From: Myrica gale
Lineage: Eukaryota; Streptophyta; Magnoliopsida; Fagales; Myricaceae
DNA length: 64,000 nt
Assembly (NCBI GenBank): GCA_963930655.1
Contig: OZ005608.1
Location: 9,176,001 to 9,240,000, forward strand
Direction: 5' to 3'
Shown here: positions 34,216 to 46,700 of the stretch, in pieces
Layout: each line of letters opens with the position of its first letter
Position numbering within the stretch: the first letter of the stretch is position 1
Translations under genes and position numbers: made by a program
The notes under the pieces: generated by a model
Told to the model about the DNA's origin: nothing
The model's input: the letters and a program-made list of their open reading frames with translations, nothing else
Databases searched by the model: none

Positions 34216-34399
34216 GCTTGTTTTCTATTTTTCTGATTTTAAATTTTTTAAAAATAGATTATTAGGGTCTTTTAACAATTATTTAGCTGATTTTATCGAT
34301 AAAATCTTATCTGAATTTTGTAATTAATTTAAATTACACCTTAGCTTATTTTATTGGGTTTTTTAACTAGTACTAATGTGACACTCGTTAGTTTATTGA

Positions 34400-35640
34400 A
34401 CTGAAATTTAATGGAAGGAAGAATTTGAGAAACCATGATCTCTACCATCATTTATAAAATTTAGGGATAAAAAGATACTTAATCCTAAAATAATTAAAAA
34501 GAATAATAAATTTAAGCCATAACAGCGGGGTAGTCTTTCAAGTCTTTTTAATAAGCAGTCGAGCAAATAATTTAGGCAGATGGGGAGCTGGTTGACAGTC
34601 AGGTGGTTCAGTAGCAGTAGCTGTTGGCCAACCAACAAATAAAGAAGAGATTAATTAACTTTTGATGTTTTTTTTTTTTAATGTAAATTTAGGCCGTTTA
34701 TATCAGCATTGACTTGGAGTCTTTTTGCCTCCTTTTTAATAAGCAGTCGAGCAATAATGTAGGCGGCGGATGTTTTTGACTTGAATTTGGAGTCGGCGAA
34801 CAGTCAGCTTCTTCAAAGCTGTGGGCCTGCCCAAGAAAGCAGTCAGGCCCACGAACTATCATAAATACACTCACGGAAAGATCAAAATTTTATAATATTT
34901 TATTATTTAACTATTTATATTTTATTATCAAATATTTAAATTAAAATAATGGTAATGTTCTTAACGCATTTTCATATATTAAAAATATTATTATCAATTT
35001 ATTAAATTTTTAAGAATATTATTATCAAACAAATGGTGTAAATTATCTAATATTTATAATTAGAGAGTACAAAGTGTCTAAGATTACTAGTTAAAGGATG
35101 AAATGTAACAAAAGTGATAGTTTATGATGCAAAGTACAAAAGACATGATAGTTTAAAAGTCAAAAGTGCATTTACCCCAAAATTTTAACTCAATTGGACT
35201 TGTCCCCTTTACTTTAATAAGTGGTGTGGACATTTCGAGCCTACATACATCTATTTTTTTTTTTGTATTCTCATCTTGTTGAACAGAAGTTTTGCCCGTA
35301 AATTTATGCATAAGAGTAGGGCGATAAACGAGCTAAGAGCCCGTGCTCGAATAAAATTCGAAAACCCTTGTTCGAACTCGACTCTCTAAATTTTAACTAG
35401 CTCAAGCTTGAGCTCGTTTTGTATTTTTAAGTTAGGGAGAACCTTTTTCAATATTTAAAATTATAATACATAATTTTGATTTGTGATCATCACAACTTAC
35501 CAAATGATATAATTTATTTCATAGTAAAATAAAAAATAATATGTACTAACTAATAGAAGTGTACTAGGAAATAATATGGTGTTTTTCATTCTATACACTA
35601 ATGCTTTCACAAAAAAAATAAACCCTACAAAACATCAATA
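34400..35640. other. Intergenic DNA upstream of receptor kinase A, with short direct repeats
   Basis: AATAAGCAGTCGAGCAA occurs at about 34551 and again at about 34738. The second is followed by GCTGTGGGCCTGCCCAAGA. A matching phrase lies upstream of copy B at about 57350 (GCAGTCGTGCAA, then CCTGTGGGCCTGCCAAAGA), so the tandem duplication seems to include more than 1 kb of 5' flank. The rest is AT-rich. A segment near 35318 (GGGCGATAAACGAGC...) looks like a repeat end. Confidence 0.5.
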
Positions 35641-35669
35641 TCATATTTACATGATAATGAGAACACCCT

Positions 35670-36015
35670 TACCACTAATCGGGCATTCAAAAAATACTAA
35701 AAGCCAGTAATTTTCTACCAAATCATAAGCATACGTCAAGCAAATAATAACTTTGTAACATAAGTAAATTTGTATGTTTATATATACAAAAATGACACCT
35801 AAATATAAACATTTTATAGCGTAACTTAAAATAATGATATCATAAAAATTTAATATTAACCATAACACATTCATATGCATAGGATACATAACATAACTTA
35901 TATATATAAAAATAGCACATACATATATACATTTTATAACGTAACTTAACATGATAATATCATAAAATTTTAATATAAAACATAAAGCATTCATATACAT
36001 AAGATACGTAACAGA
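35670..36015. repeat. AT-rich tandem repeat, period about 120 bp
   Basis: At least two units are visible: CATTTTATAGCGTAACTTAA near 35808 and CATTTTATAACGTAACTTAA near 35928, each followed by ATATCATAAAA.TTTAATAT and a CATTCATAT.CATA.GATAC block. A third, weaker unit may precede them. The 117-codon minus-strand frame over this region is a by-product of the repeat. Confidence 0.8.
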
Positions 36016-36189
36016 AGTAAATAGGCTCTTTATATATATAAATGTTACTAATTACTAAATATAAAGTAATAGTGTATTATGTATACCTAAACATATACAT
36101 AATAATAATAATAAAGATATATAATATATACAAGTGTACTATTTATATGTACAAATATTATATGTTATATATATAACTCTAGGCAAGGA

Positions 36190-36820
36190 AGAAGCTACGA
36201 CCCCCCAAATTTTAAAAAAATCTTCGAAGTTAGAATTATAAATGTTGTTGTATTTAATTATTAGTCTTTTTTCTTAAAATATACTCATTTCATTATTATT
36301 GTCTAATTAAAATATTATTGCTCTATTATTTGTGTATGTCTATGTTACTTTGGCTAGATTTTAACATTATTTTGTGCATTTTCAATAATTTATGAGTAAT
36401 TTATTCAAAAGTTTTTAAACTTTTGATTGCATTTGACCACACAAGGTTTTAGCACTGATATAGTAATTGATGGTTTTTATTCGTTGAAGGAACGTCCGAT
36501 ACAATTAGCATAATTGATGAAGATTTAGCTTTTCACTTGAGTAAAAGATTATAATTTTTAAAGCCACTTTAATGTTGGCCCCTCCGTTGTCGCTTGTAAC
36601 GCCCCTTTTGAATTTTTTTCCTTATTTTTCTAGTTTGTAATTTTTGTTTGTATTTTTTTCAGTATATCGTCATGATCGTTTCAATACAAAAAAAAAGTTT
36701 ATAATTTTCTTTTAAGTTTAAGAATATGTTGTTACATTTTGACTATGCTTATTTTGTTTATAATGAAAATTTGAAGGCTCTAAGATTATTCGAGGTACAC
36801 GTAAGATAACCTAATTTCTA
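36190..36820. repeat. AT-rich dispersed repeat, copy of 5578-6650
   Basis: This is similar in sequence and order to 6115-6640, with shared phrases TCTAATTAAAATATTATTGC, TTGGCTAGATTTTAACATT and GATTATGCTTATTTT. It is non-coding. Confidence 0.65.
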
Positions 36821-36829
36821 TTAAAATTG

Positions 36830-38290
36830 AAGAAAATTTTTAACGATTAAATATTTAAAATTAATAATTTGTGAATATAATAAAAAATTAATAGATTTGG
36901 TGGATAGTGTGAATAGTAGAAAATGAAATCTGAATTTACCTTTAAAATGAATGAAGAGTAGCCTTTCTACGTACCAAAAACAAAAATAAAAACAAAAATG
37001 AGAGTTGATGCATTCACGCGTGACAAGACGAAAACTTGTCCCATCATTCGTTAAAGGTGGATCCTCCTCCTTTATTATCCAAACAGTGACTCTGACTCGT
37101 AGAAAGGAAAAAAATCTCAGTCTTAAATTTTCAACTACTTGCCTTTAATGCCTTGGAAGGACAAAAAAAAATGGTACCAAATTCAATGAATCACAATCAG
37201 GTGGCATAGAGCCCAATTAGTTAATACAATGACGAAATCATGGATAATCAAAAGAATAATGCATATGTTTTTTGGAAAATTGTAGGACATAAAATAAAGC
37301 AATTATGAAAGCATCCTAACTACTAAAGAAAACTTGTCAACATCTGAATGGACGTTTAGTATTTTCATATAATATGAAATCTTAGCTTAGTTTTTAATTA
37401 ACCTTCACACGACTTTAGGCAATGATATGTTAGTAGTTTTTTATAGTGACTAATTCAATTCATGAAATATAGCGAATAACAACAGTACTACTATGGTGTT
37501 TGGTCGATTTGTAAGAAATTAATAATATATATTAGTAGTACCTATTGATTCTGCACACAATTCTTTGATAATTTTTCAAATAATTTTTTTTTATCAACAT
37601 GCATATTATATGTTAATTTCTTTCATCAAACAATAATCAGTAATTATTAAGAAATAGGTCTTTATTCACAATAATCAATAACCCTTGTCTATTAGGCGTC
37701 ATAGTTTTTTTTTATAGATAAATATATTTTGCACTATCTAATTATTGGGTTCTTGAAACTTTGCACTCTAATCTATTATTTTTATTACATTGCACCCACC
37801 AATTATTGATTTTAGATACTTTACACCCTTCTTTAAAATTTCCAGTCCATTTGAAAGGTCAATGATATTTTGGTGGATGAAATGAAAAATTTATCCAGTG
37901 ATCATTTTATGAGAGTAAAATCGTAATTTTGAGGTCAAAAATCAATTTCAGTCAAAATTAACGGAACATTTTAACGGAGGGATGTAATCTGAAATCAATA
38001 ATTGATGGTTGCAATATAACAAAAATAATAGATTAAAGTGTAAAATAAGAACTCCATAATTAGATAATACACTTAGCTATATTAAGAGATCACATTGGCA
38101 TGAGTCATTTAATGAGAAAATTGATATAGCATGATTTCCAAAGTTATAATGTATTGGGTATAAAACAAAGGAAAAAGTTTATATAGCTAATGCGGAGACC
38201 TATTCCATGTACTTCGGTGCAAGGAATTATGTGTTATTGGGAGGCATCACACGTTATATAACCATATTAGTTAATAGCGTTAAACTATTG
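36830..38290. other. AT-rich intergenic DNA with a decayed MITE
   Basis: Around 37740-38080 a foldback of the TTGCACCCACCAATTATTGA type is recognisable: ACATTGCACCCACC on one side and GGTTGCAATATAAC on the other. It is related to repeats in the receptor kinase introns. The remainder shows no gene. Confidence 0.5.
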
Positions 38291-38312
38291 ATTACTGTCA
38301 TATTGTAAAGAT

Positions 38313-39125
38313 TCATCTAAAGGGTAGGGTATTATTTTCAATAGTAACAACAGACGTTGAAGGAAGATCTGTCATTGATAAATCATTTGAATTTGAACGA
38401 GGAGTTGAGGCTTTTGTAAGGCAAATTTTAAGTAGTTGATCGGTTATGTTCATATACTTTTGTTGAGTATGTTGCAAAGATTTAATTTCTTGTTTTAAAA
38501 TATGGATTTCTTTTTGAAGATCTTGTATTGTAATTGGTCTTGTATCCTGAGAAGAAAAGCGAGCTAGAATATCTTTATAATTGTAATGTATATTCGATGA
38601 TTCAGACTTTTCTAAAATAGTAATACTAAATGTATCAGAATCAGAAGCAGAAGATGAATCAGAATTGTTTAATACCTAAATATTTTTAGAACTAGAGGCA
38701 TTTTTTAAAATTAAGTTTGGAAAACATATAATATATTTTTATTAAGATGTTGTATGTATCTTCATTTGATTTAGAAAAAGGAGTCATTTTAGGAAGTTCG
38801 TAAAAAGAGGAGTCTATTTAGAAGAACTGGGTAATGAAGAAGGTTTGATTAAATGTTCTATTTTCGTAAGATACGTTCCTATTGTAGATAAAAAAAGGTA
38901 TTAATATAATTATTCTGTTGAATAATATTATCAAGATTTTTATCAATATTAGAAAGACTATTAGTTTTAAAAGGAGTGGCTAAATAATTACGAGAATACT
39001 AAAACTGATAGTATCCATAGGAGGATAATATTCAAATATTTGTTTATGATCATGTGTAATCCAAGTAATATCATGTGCCAAGACATTTTTATAAAGATCT
39101 ATGAATATTATGTAAACCCATCTTT
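38313..39125 (-). pseudogene. Endogenous pararetrovirus relic, structural/N-terminal polyprotein region
   Basis: Read on the minus strand, one open stretch of about 120 codons (38675-38313) is rich in Ser/Asp at its start and then forms a coiled coil (DLQKEIHILKQEIKSL). Upstream of it (39125 to about 38740) a broken frame contains LAHDITWITHDHKQIFEYYP. Both patterns are typical of plant endogenous Caulimoviridae, probably the Florendovirus-like group. Stops and frameshifts show it is a dead copy. It abuts the oppositely oriented reverse-transcriptase-derived piece at about 39120. Confidence 0.65.
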
Positions 39126-39640
39126 GCTCATTTACGAAAGAAACCACCTCTTTGGACTTCTACCCATGCATATATTGCCAAACAAATAAAGGTTCATGTT
39201 AATCATCTCCCATGTCTTGGCATTGAATCACCCTCTGCATTTAAAATAGTTGAAACTGACACATCTAGTTTTAGATATGATGACATATTAAAACAATGCA
39301 TGCATTTGCATGATAAAGAATACATTGTACGATATCATTCTGGTGCATGGAATATTACACAACAAAAATACAGTACATTAAAACAAGAAGTCTTAGCCAT
39401 TGTACTTTGTATATCTAAATTTCAAGATGATTTATTAAACCAACATTTTCTTATACGTGCTAAATATAAGTATACTAAAGAAATTTTATTAAAAAATGTG
39501 AAAAACCTTGCTTCTAAACATCTTTTCTGCCCGATGGCAAGACATTTTATTAAACCATCATTTTCTGATTTCTGTCTTCCAGTCTTTGTATTTTTCATTT
39601 GTTGTAATCCCTGCCTTTGTTTTACTCTATTCAAATAAAA
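39121..39640 (+). pseudogene. Endogenous pararetrovirus relic, RNase H region
   Basis: The plus-strand frame, open from about 39121 to 39640, carries the linker after reverse transcriptase (RKKPPLWTS, LPCLGI) and then RNase H: IVETDTSSF (first catalytic Asp region), LKQ, VRYHSGAWN, QKYSTLKQEVLAIV (second catalytic Glu), CISKFQDDLLNQ and FLIRA. The KFQDDLLN and RYHSG...W blocks separate Caulimoviridae from Metaviridae and Pseudoviridae. The RNase H end and everything downstream are lost or frameshifted, and reverse transcriptase itself is missing upstream. It is not functional. Confidence 0.8.
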
Positions 39641-39780
39641 TTTTGTTTGATACAATCATGATTCAAACCGTATTTGTTTTAATTACTATTATATTACGAT
39701 TACTGCCTACATGGTCGGTTCTAACTGATTTTTGTTTTTTTATATACAATTTTACAGTTATTTCTTGTCCAGCTTACATC

Positions 39781-39782
<2 letters not shown>

Positions 39783-39815
<33 letters not shown>
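39783..39815. repeat. (TA)n microsatellite
   Basis: An uninterrupted TA run following the pararetrovirus relic. Confidence 0.9.
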
Positions 39816-39820
<5 letters not shown>

Positions 39821-40086
39821 ATTTTTATTAAATTGAATCGAGAATTGGAAAAAAAATTGAATTATACGCGATGTATTTACTTTTTTTAGACTAGTGAATG
39901 ATGAAATTAAACTAATAGATTATAAAAAGAAGCCAAAACCTGCACAAGAATACCAAAAAAATAAACAACTTCAAAAAGTAACTGTACATATTGTTCTTTT
40001 TTGTTCAAGCCTCAGTTTCATTTAAAAGAAAAGTATATTTAATCTTAGCTAAAACTTACTATTCCTTTGTTATAAATTCATATACA

Positions 40087-40130
40087 TCACACACACACAC
40101 ACATATTATATATATGTGTGTGTGTGTGTT
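40087..40130. repeat. Palindromic (AC)n-(TA)n-(GT)n microsatellite
   Basis: CACACACACACACACA, a short TATATATA centre and TGTGTGTGTGTGTG form a perfect self-complementary tract, able to extrude a hairpin. Confidence 0.9.
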
Positions 40131-40456
40131 ATAAGGAATTAAAATATGCTCAAAGTGTTCTCATGACATATTTCAGCCAGCCAAAAATGTGGAACTGCTA
40201 GCATTCACCACATCATGACTTTTTTTGCAACCTCCTGGCATCTCGAGTTGATGATGGAGATGGTTCTTCTACGATGCCCGTCGAGAAACCCAAAACTGTT
40301 CTTTATTTTTTTGCATCGGTAGAAGGGCAAGGATTAATAGCAGCTAAAATCATATTGCATTGAACAGGGGAAGCACAACAATATAGGACGATAAATAGAT
40401 CACATGTACAGAAATTACCATATTTTGGCAACTTACATTTTTTCGCAACAGCCATC

Positions 40457-40622
40457 CAAGAAAATCTATTAAATATAACTCAAACAAGAACGAACTCCGC
40501 TACAACTTAAGAGAGTTTGACAACCAGATGATCAGATCAAAGATCTCCAGACAAGTTAAGCTCTTTTCTCCGAGTGATCAGATCTTCGGGGGCAGAGGTA
40601 GAAGAAGCAGTCCAAGGGCCTA
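40457..40622 (-). pseudogene. Duplicated stub of the receptor kinase last exon and 3' flank
   Basis: The minus-strand sequence at 40622-40545 matches the end of the B last exon: GGACTGCTTCTTCTACCTCTG against GGACCGCTTCCACTACCTCTA in B, then GAGAAAAGAGCTTAA against GAGCAAAGAGCTTAG. The following 3' flank (AGAAAATCTA.TAAA) also recurs at 40680-40710. The unit is about 220 bp, tandem, directly downstream of receptor kinase B. It is the remnant of another family copy or a local duplication. Confidence 0.75.
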
Positions 40623-40767
40623 TGTTTACTATTTACCTTTATTATCCCATAAATAATTTTCTTATCTTTGACAACTCTATAAGCCAAGAAAATCTACTAA
40701 AAAAGATGAAAATCTACAATTGCAATTTAAGACATTGACAGCCAAAGTGAGAGCTCCTCCATTGTCT

Positions 40768-43700
40768 CTAAGCTCTTTGCTCAAAGTAGTCAGAATCTAG
40801 ATTGATAGGATACAGATCCGAAGTAGAGGTAGTGGAAGCGGTCCAATGGCAGTCTGTTGACGTACTTTGTGTCTGCCTATCACCCATATCCTGTTCTTTG
40901 TTTTGTTGAAAATGCTCCCTCATTGCCTTCGCTGTCATCTCATCAGTTGAGACACGAGAATCAGGAATCAGCTCCGGAACTGTAGTGCTTCCCTCAAGCA
41001 TGCTCACCACTAAAGACATGGTAGGCCTAACTGCTGGAGAAACATTAGCGCATAGGAGAGCCACCTTGATCATTACCATAGCCTCATCCTGCTTGTAATT
41101 GGAGCCTAACCTTGGATCAACCAAATCCAATAAACTCCCTTTTTCTTTTAAGAAAAGGGCCTGCAGATAGGAAGATATGGACCAAGATATCAAACTTTTG
41201 ACCTTTAACTTAGTAGTTAACTTGCATATTAAGATGGGGTATTTAAGTTTCTGAGACAAGTCTAATTAGGTACTTCTCAGGAACTTTAAAGGTTCAAGAA
41301 ACAACTAAATAAATTAATAAAGTCAGTGTTGATTCTTCATTTGAGAGACTAGGAAGGTTTTCCCTCTACAAAGCCACAACATTGTAGCTCTGCAAATGTG
41401 GCAAGTGGAAAACATATCCCTGATCTACATTTCAAGATTAACAAGCACAAGCAAAAACCAATAAGAGCATAAAAGCTGTAAATGCAAGAAAGAAAGAGAA
41501 TCGAATTACCCAATCAAGAACATATAAACATTCCTCCTTTGGTCGATAACTTGTGTTACTCTTCCCACTGACAATTTCCAAGGCAACAATTCCAAAACTA
41601 TAAACATCTGCTTTGTCAGTTAAGTAGCCCCGCATTGCATACTCAGGGGCCATATACCCACTGCAAAATCAGGAAACAATGTGATGTGTAAGATTTACAG
41701 CATCTGGAATTTTAAGAAATGCTTGAAGCAAGGGATATTATGTCTAGTTTCGTTTTTTTATTATTATCTTAAATCTGAAGTGCATTGGTAAAAGAATCAA
41801 TATAATCTTGTAACCAACCAGAAATGTAAGACAATCAAGACATTGGAATCTCTAAACTGACAATTTGATGAAGTCGGACTCTATTTACAAATGCCATCCA
41901 CACCCAATTGTCTTTCTTTTTTTCTCCTCTATTTCTTTTAAGCATATTTAGTATCACATGAAAATAAGACACCAGATAATAGGAACATGTTAACAAGGAA
42001 TTAATAAACAGAAACTCACTAAGTCCCCGCAACACGGGTGCTTATGTGGGTATTGTCCTCTTCATCAAGCTTGGCCAAACCAAAGTCAGATATCTTGGAG
42101 TTGAGATTTCTATCAAGCAAGACATTAGTGGCCTTGATGTCCCTATGAACAATCTTCAATCTCGATTCTTCATGGAGATAGGCCAAACCCCTTGCTATCC
42201 CAACACAAATCTTCTGTCTTGTTAGCCAATCTAATTTCAACTGATATTCTTCTGGCCCTTCAATAAACCAATTGAATACAGTCAATGATTATGCATATGT
42301 AAACATACATATAAAGAAAGCAATTAAGTCAATAAAGAAATAAGATTTTTTACCAAACAAAGCACGAGCGAGGCTATTATTTTCCATGTATTCATATACG
42401 AGCAACAACTGATTTCCTTCAATACAGCATCCATAGAGCTTAACAAGATGAGGATGCTGCAAAGCAGAAATCATGCCTATCTCATTCACGAACTCACGAT
42501 TTCCTTGTTTTGATTTGGAAGAAAGCTGTTTGACTGCAATGACAGTGCCATCTGACAAAAGGCCCTGCATTTTGAAAAACACAAATATTCTCTTGCTCTT
42601 ACATAGGAACCAAACAGTTCAGAAAGAAAGAGCTATATAATGAGAAGTAATTCCATTCCAACTAATAGAAGAGTACATTAATTCTGCAAATACCTTATAA
42701 ACAGGACCAAAACCACCTTCCCCAATCTTATTTGCAGCATCAAAGTTGTTTGTGGCAGCTTTGATTTGCCTTAAAGTAAATGTTCCAGTGTGCTTTTCCA
42801 AACCCTTTAAATCTGAGGAGGATGCAAAGTCAGATATGCAAGCATGTCTAAGAAAATGGACAATTCTTGACATTACTCGTAGTTTGAGAGATACTTTAAT
42901 GCAAGCTATATGAACCTTTCCCTACCAACCTAGTATGTTGACAAGTTTCTAGAGGTCCCATATGCATCACTCTCTGCAACAGCTATCTCAACAGAGCAGC
43001 ATGAGGATCAAGGACTATGCTACGATGGCTATAATTCTAAGAATGCACACTGGTTCACCGTGCCATGCTTCTTAGAAGGAACAGCTTCTTACATGCAAGC
43101 TCATTGGCTCATCTGCTGCATGCTCCACTCGCATAACTCATAGCAAGCAGATGATAAGTGAGTTGCATGTTTCCACTTGGAAAAAAAATATATTGATTGA
43201 AAAAATTGTTTGCGTACTCATCACGTCAAAGGGAAATGATTTGGTGTATGTATGTATACCCCGACGTATATGCAGTATTAAGAGAATTAGTATCATCCTT
43301 CAGCTGTTCAAAACCAGCTTGTGCGTTCAAGCATATATACACATGCAAAAAATAGTGAAATAAAAATCCAAAAAACAAATAGCTTTATCAAGGGGAAAAA
43401 AAAAGAAATCTGTGATAACAATAGGAATTTCCCTGCAAATACCTTGTTCCATAGCACTTTTCCGTCCTAGACAGCCTTTCCACCAGAGGATACCCAGAAC
43501 CAAAAATATAACAAAAGCGCCACCAGCAACAATCCCGACCACTGCTCCTACAGATATACTGTTCCCATTTTCTGATGGAGGTGTAAAGTCTGTGAAGATG
43601 AAAATGTGAAGAATTATAGAATTATATCACTGTCAAGGTGATTGAGAGGAGAAATCTTCATCCGACTAAGAAATGCATGAAATCGAGAGTTCTAAACTGA

Positions 43701-46700
43701 TGGTTTGAAATACATTAAACAGAAGGATTTTCTTATCTGATTTCTTCAAAACACGCGAAAGACTAAATATAAAACTGCAATCGACTTCATTTTGAATTCC
43801 ATGGATTAAGTGCAGCATATTGAAATGCAAAAAAAATATAAAAACAAATTGGACAAGGAGGCAAATACATCCATCTATTTTGCCATAGAGAAATTAAAGG
43901 GCTGAAACAAAATGCATTTAGACATGAAAAATTATAAATTAGCATAATGCAGCCTTATAGTATCCATAGAGTGATAAATAATGCTAAATGTGTGGATAGG
44001 AGCAAGTAGGAGTAAATATATAAGGTCTCATAGAATGTGAAACCTACCAGGATCCACAGATATGGCAGAAATAAGAGGACCATACACTCCTCTGAATGGG
44101 ATACCGGTTGTCCCCTTCCCTGCCCAGTAGAAACGGATCTCCATGGTGTTGTCAGTCACAACAACAGTAAATCTTTCTATAACAGCCTTGGCAACACCAC
44201 CTGCCCTTTTTACAACATCAAAATCCTTCATCACCAGCTCTCCCTACAGTACTCCAATCCATTTATGAGTTCAACCACCATCTTATACCAGCAACAACAT
44301 CATTAGTCAAAGAAAATTGGTCAAGTAAGATGAGAGTATATTGCAATCATTACCTGAATGTAGACATCAAAGATGCGTCTTCCCAAGCTGCTAAAAGTTT
44401 TATCATCAGTGAACATTATCTCCGCAAAATGGAGGTTTACCGTGTAATTTCCATTTCCCAAACAGAAGGCATAGTAAGTAAGAGAGAGAGGAGAAATTCG
44501 TGCATTCATGTACAGTTCGGGATTGGAAATAGATAGTCTGGATGAATTTGTCCAAATATAAGTGTCTGTGGGGCGATCATCATCCATGAAATTACCAGTG
44601 CTGCTAAATGCCCAGTTCCTTGTACTCAGGAGGAAATTTGAAGGTCCTGCTGCATCTGTGTCAGCAGCATATGTGGTACTACCATTAACAATTACTTCTT
44701 TTCCTCCGCAATTTATATAAAGATTGTACCACTCTGACAAGAAAACAACAATAGATTAGTAACAATTGGTTAGGTAGACATATTAGAATTTAATATCCAG
44801 AAAAAGAAACCGAACAAACCGGAGAAAATGTGTTCAGTTCTTTACATTAAGAAGGCACGAGGAGAGAATGATGATTTAGTACAAAATACAGTTAAATGAA
44901 ATGGCATTTGTTGTTACTGCTTCTTCACAGAGTAAATTTTTTACATTTGACTAAGACTATCATGGATATGTGATTAGCTTATTTGTGAAATTTCCCTCTT
45001 ACTTACCCAAAAAAAAAGATGCCTCTTACACAAGTACATTCATCTCATTGTTAGAGCTAGCCAGAAAGCTGAGAAGAAGGCGGCCAGAGGTGGATGCCAA
45101 CTACCACTAGTTAAGGTTAAGTTGAAAAACTAAGTGGTGTAATAAAGAAGTTGTGACAAATTAGACAGAATTATGACCCTCATTTACCCCCCATGTAAAA
45201 GTAGTAGCACTGAATTTTTTTCTTTTTGGAGACCTGCTTTTTCACCCAAACAAGATTGTGCCTAGACATAGCAAAAATTTCTGTATTATAGTGTCATGAC
45301 TTCCCCAACATCTCCAAACTGCAGAATTATGTACAACACAAGAATTCTAAAACTTCAGTATGAAAGTAGGATCCATTTAAACAGGTGATCCTAGAAGTTC
45401 CTTGTTTAATAAGAAACAAGCAGGACAGGAAACCATAAATAATTCGTATAGGTCTCCTTTCTAGGTGATATAACACAATATGTAACGATAGAGTCACCCT
45501 TGTAGCAGAAAGAAAGTATAGAAAAGAATAGAAGAAAATAAAACCTAGAGAGGAGCACCATCAGCTATTGTAGCATTGGTTTTTATGTCTTGTTCACTGG
45601 ACCACAAATTTGGACGAAATTTCAATATGTCATCTTTCATTTTTCCTCTTCCCCCTTGAATGTTACCGGATTTATTTGCTTATTCACTGTAAGAAAGGTC
45701 TATTGAGAACAATGTTTTGAATCGCCATACTTCTTTACAGTGTTGGCTAGAAGAGTGCCAATTCATTCATCCAAGGAAACTCATGTTAGGGTGTAAAGGT
45801 CTATTGAGAACAATGTTTTGAATCGCCATACTTCTTTACAGTGTTGGCTAGAAGAGTGCCAATTCATTCATCCAAGGAAACTCATGTTAGGGTTGTACAC
45901 TACTGACCCAAAGAAATCTTCAGGAAACAAATGACATTAAAACTTACTTTTTTGACAGCTTCTCAAACATGAAACAATGCCACTGATAGAACAATAAAGG
46001 TCAAGAAGAAGTTAGCATCATAACATTAAAATCGAGTTTTGTTCACATATCACAAGAAAGGTAGTATCAGAAACAGTTATGATGCATTTTTCGATAGGCA
46101 AAGTAAGTGATTCTTACGAGTTATTGCCTATCAAAGAGCTTGCAAACAAGTTCCTGTGAGACATGACACAAAGACAAAAGTTTAGAGAGTATGCCCATGT
46201 GCGCATGCACAAGAGGTTCTTAGATGGAAGTCTTACACACTCCGTTGTTGGCAACCTAGTGACCCAGAGGTGAAGCTATTGTATGAAAGATCACTGCACA
46301 CAAAAGAAGCAATGAATTTCATCATCTTCCATAATGTAGCATGACACACAAGACAGCCATGCTATACTTGGAAGGGATGACAACATTAGGATTCAGTTTT
46401 TCTCATAAACTTAAATCTTTAGTAGGGGAAAAAATGTTCTTCTCATACTCAATCTGCTTAACCAAAGATAAAGTGTACTCCTCAAATTATGCAGAAAAAT
46501 CACAAGCTCTTTCCACTATTCATAAGGGGATAAGTAGCTCATCAATTCTCATAAGCTAAACACCTACTGCCTAAAAGGATCATCCTTCTTGTATTAATAA
46601 TTGTGTAGCTAAAGGTCCCAAACGCAAATTCGGAAGAGTGAATGTCAAAACAGAATAATTAGGCTCTTTCCCCTCCAACTTGGATTATGAAAGATCGCTA

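Noticed and set aside
33741..34327. Several open frames upstream of receptor kinase A
   Set aside because: They fall in a GC-rich dispersed repeat, and codon content is repeat-driven.
35647..36000. 117-codon hydrophobic minus-strand frame
   Set aside because: It consists of the 120-bp AT-rich tandem repeat. The repeated peptide pattern follows from the DNA repeat.
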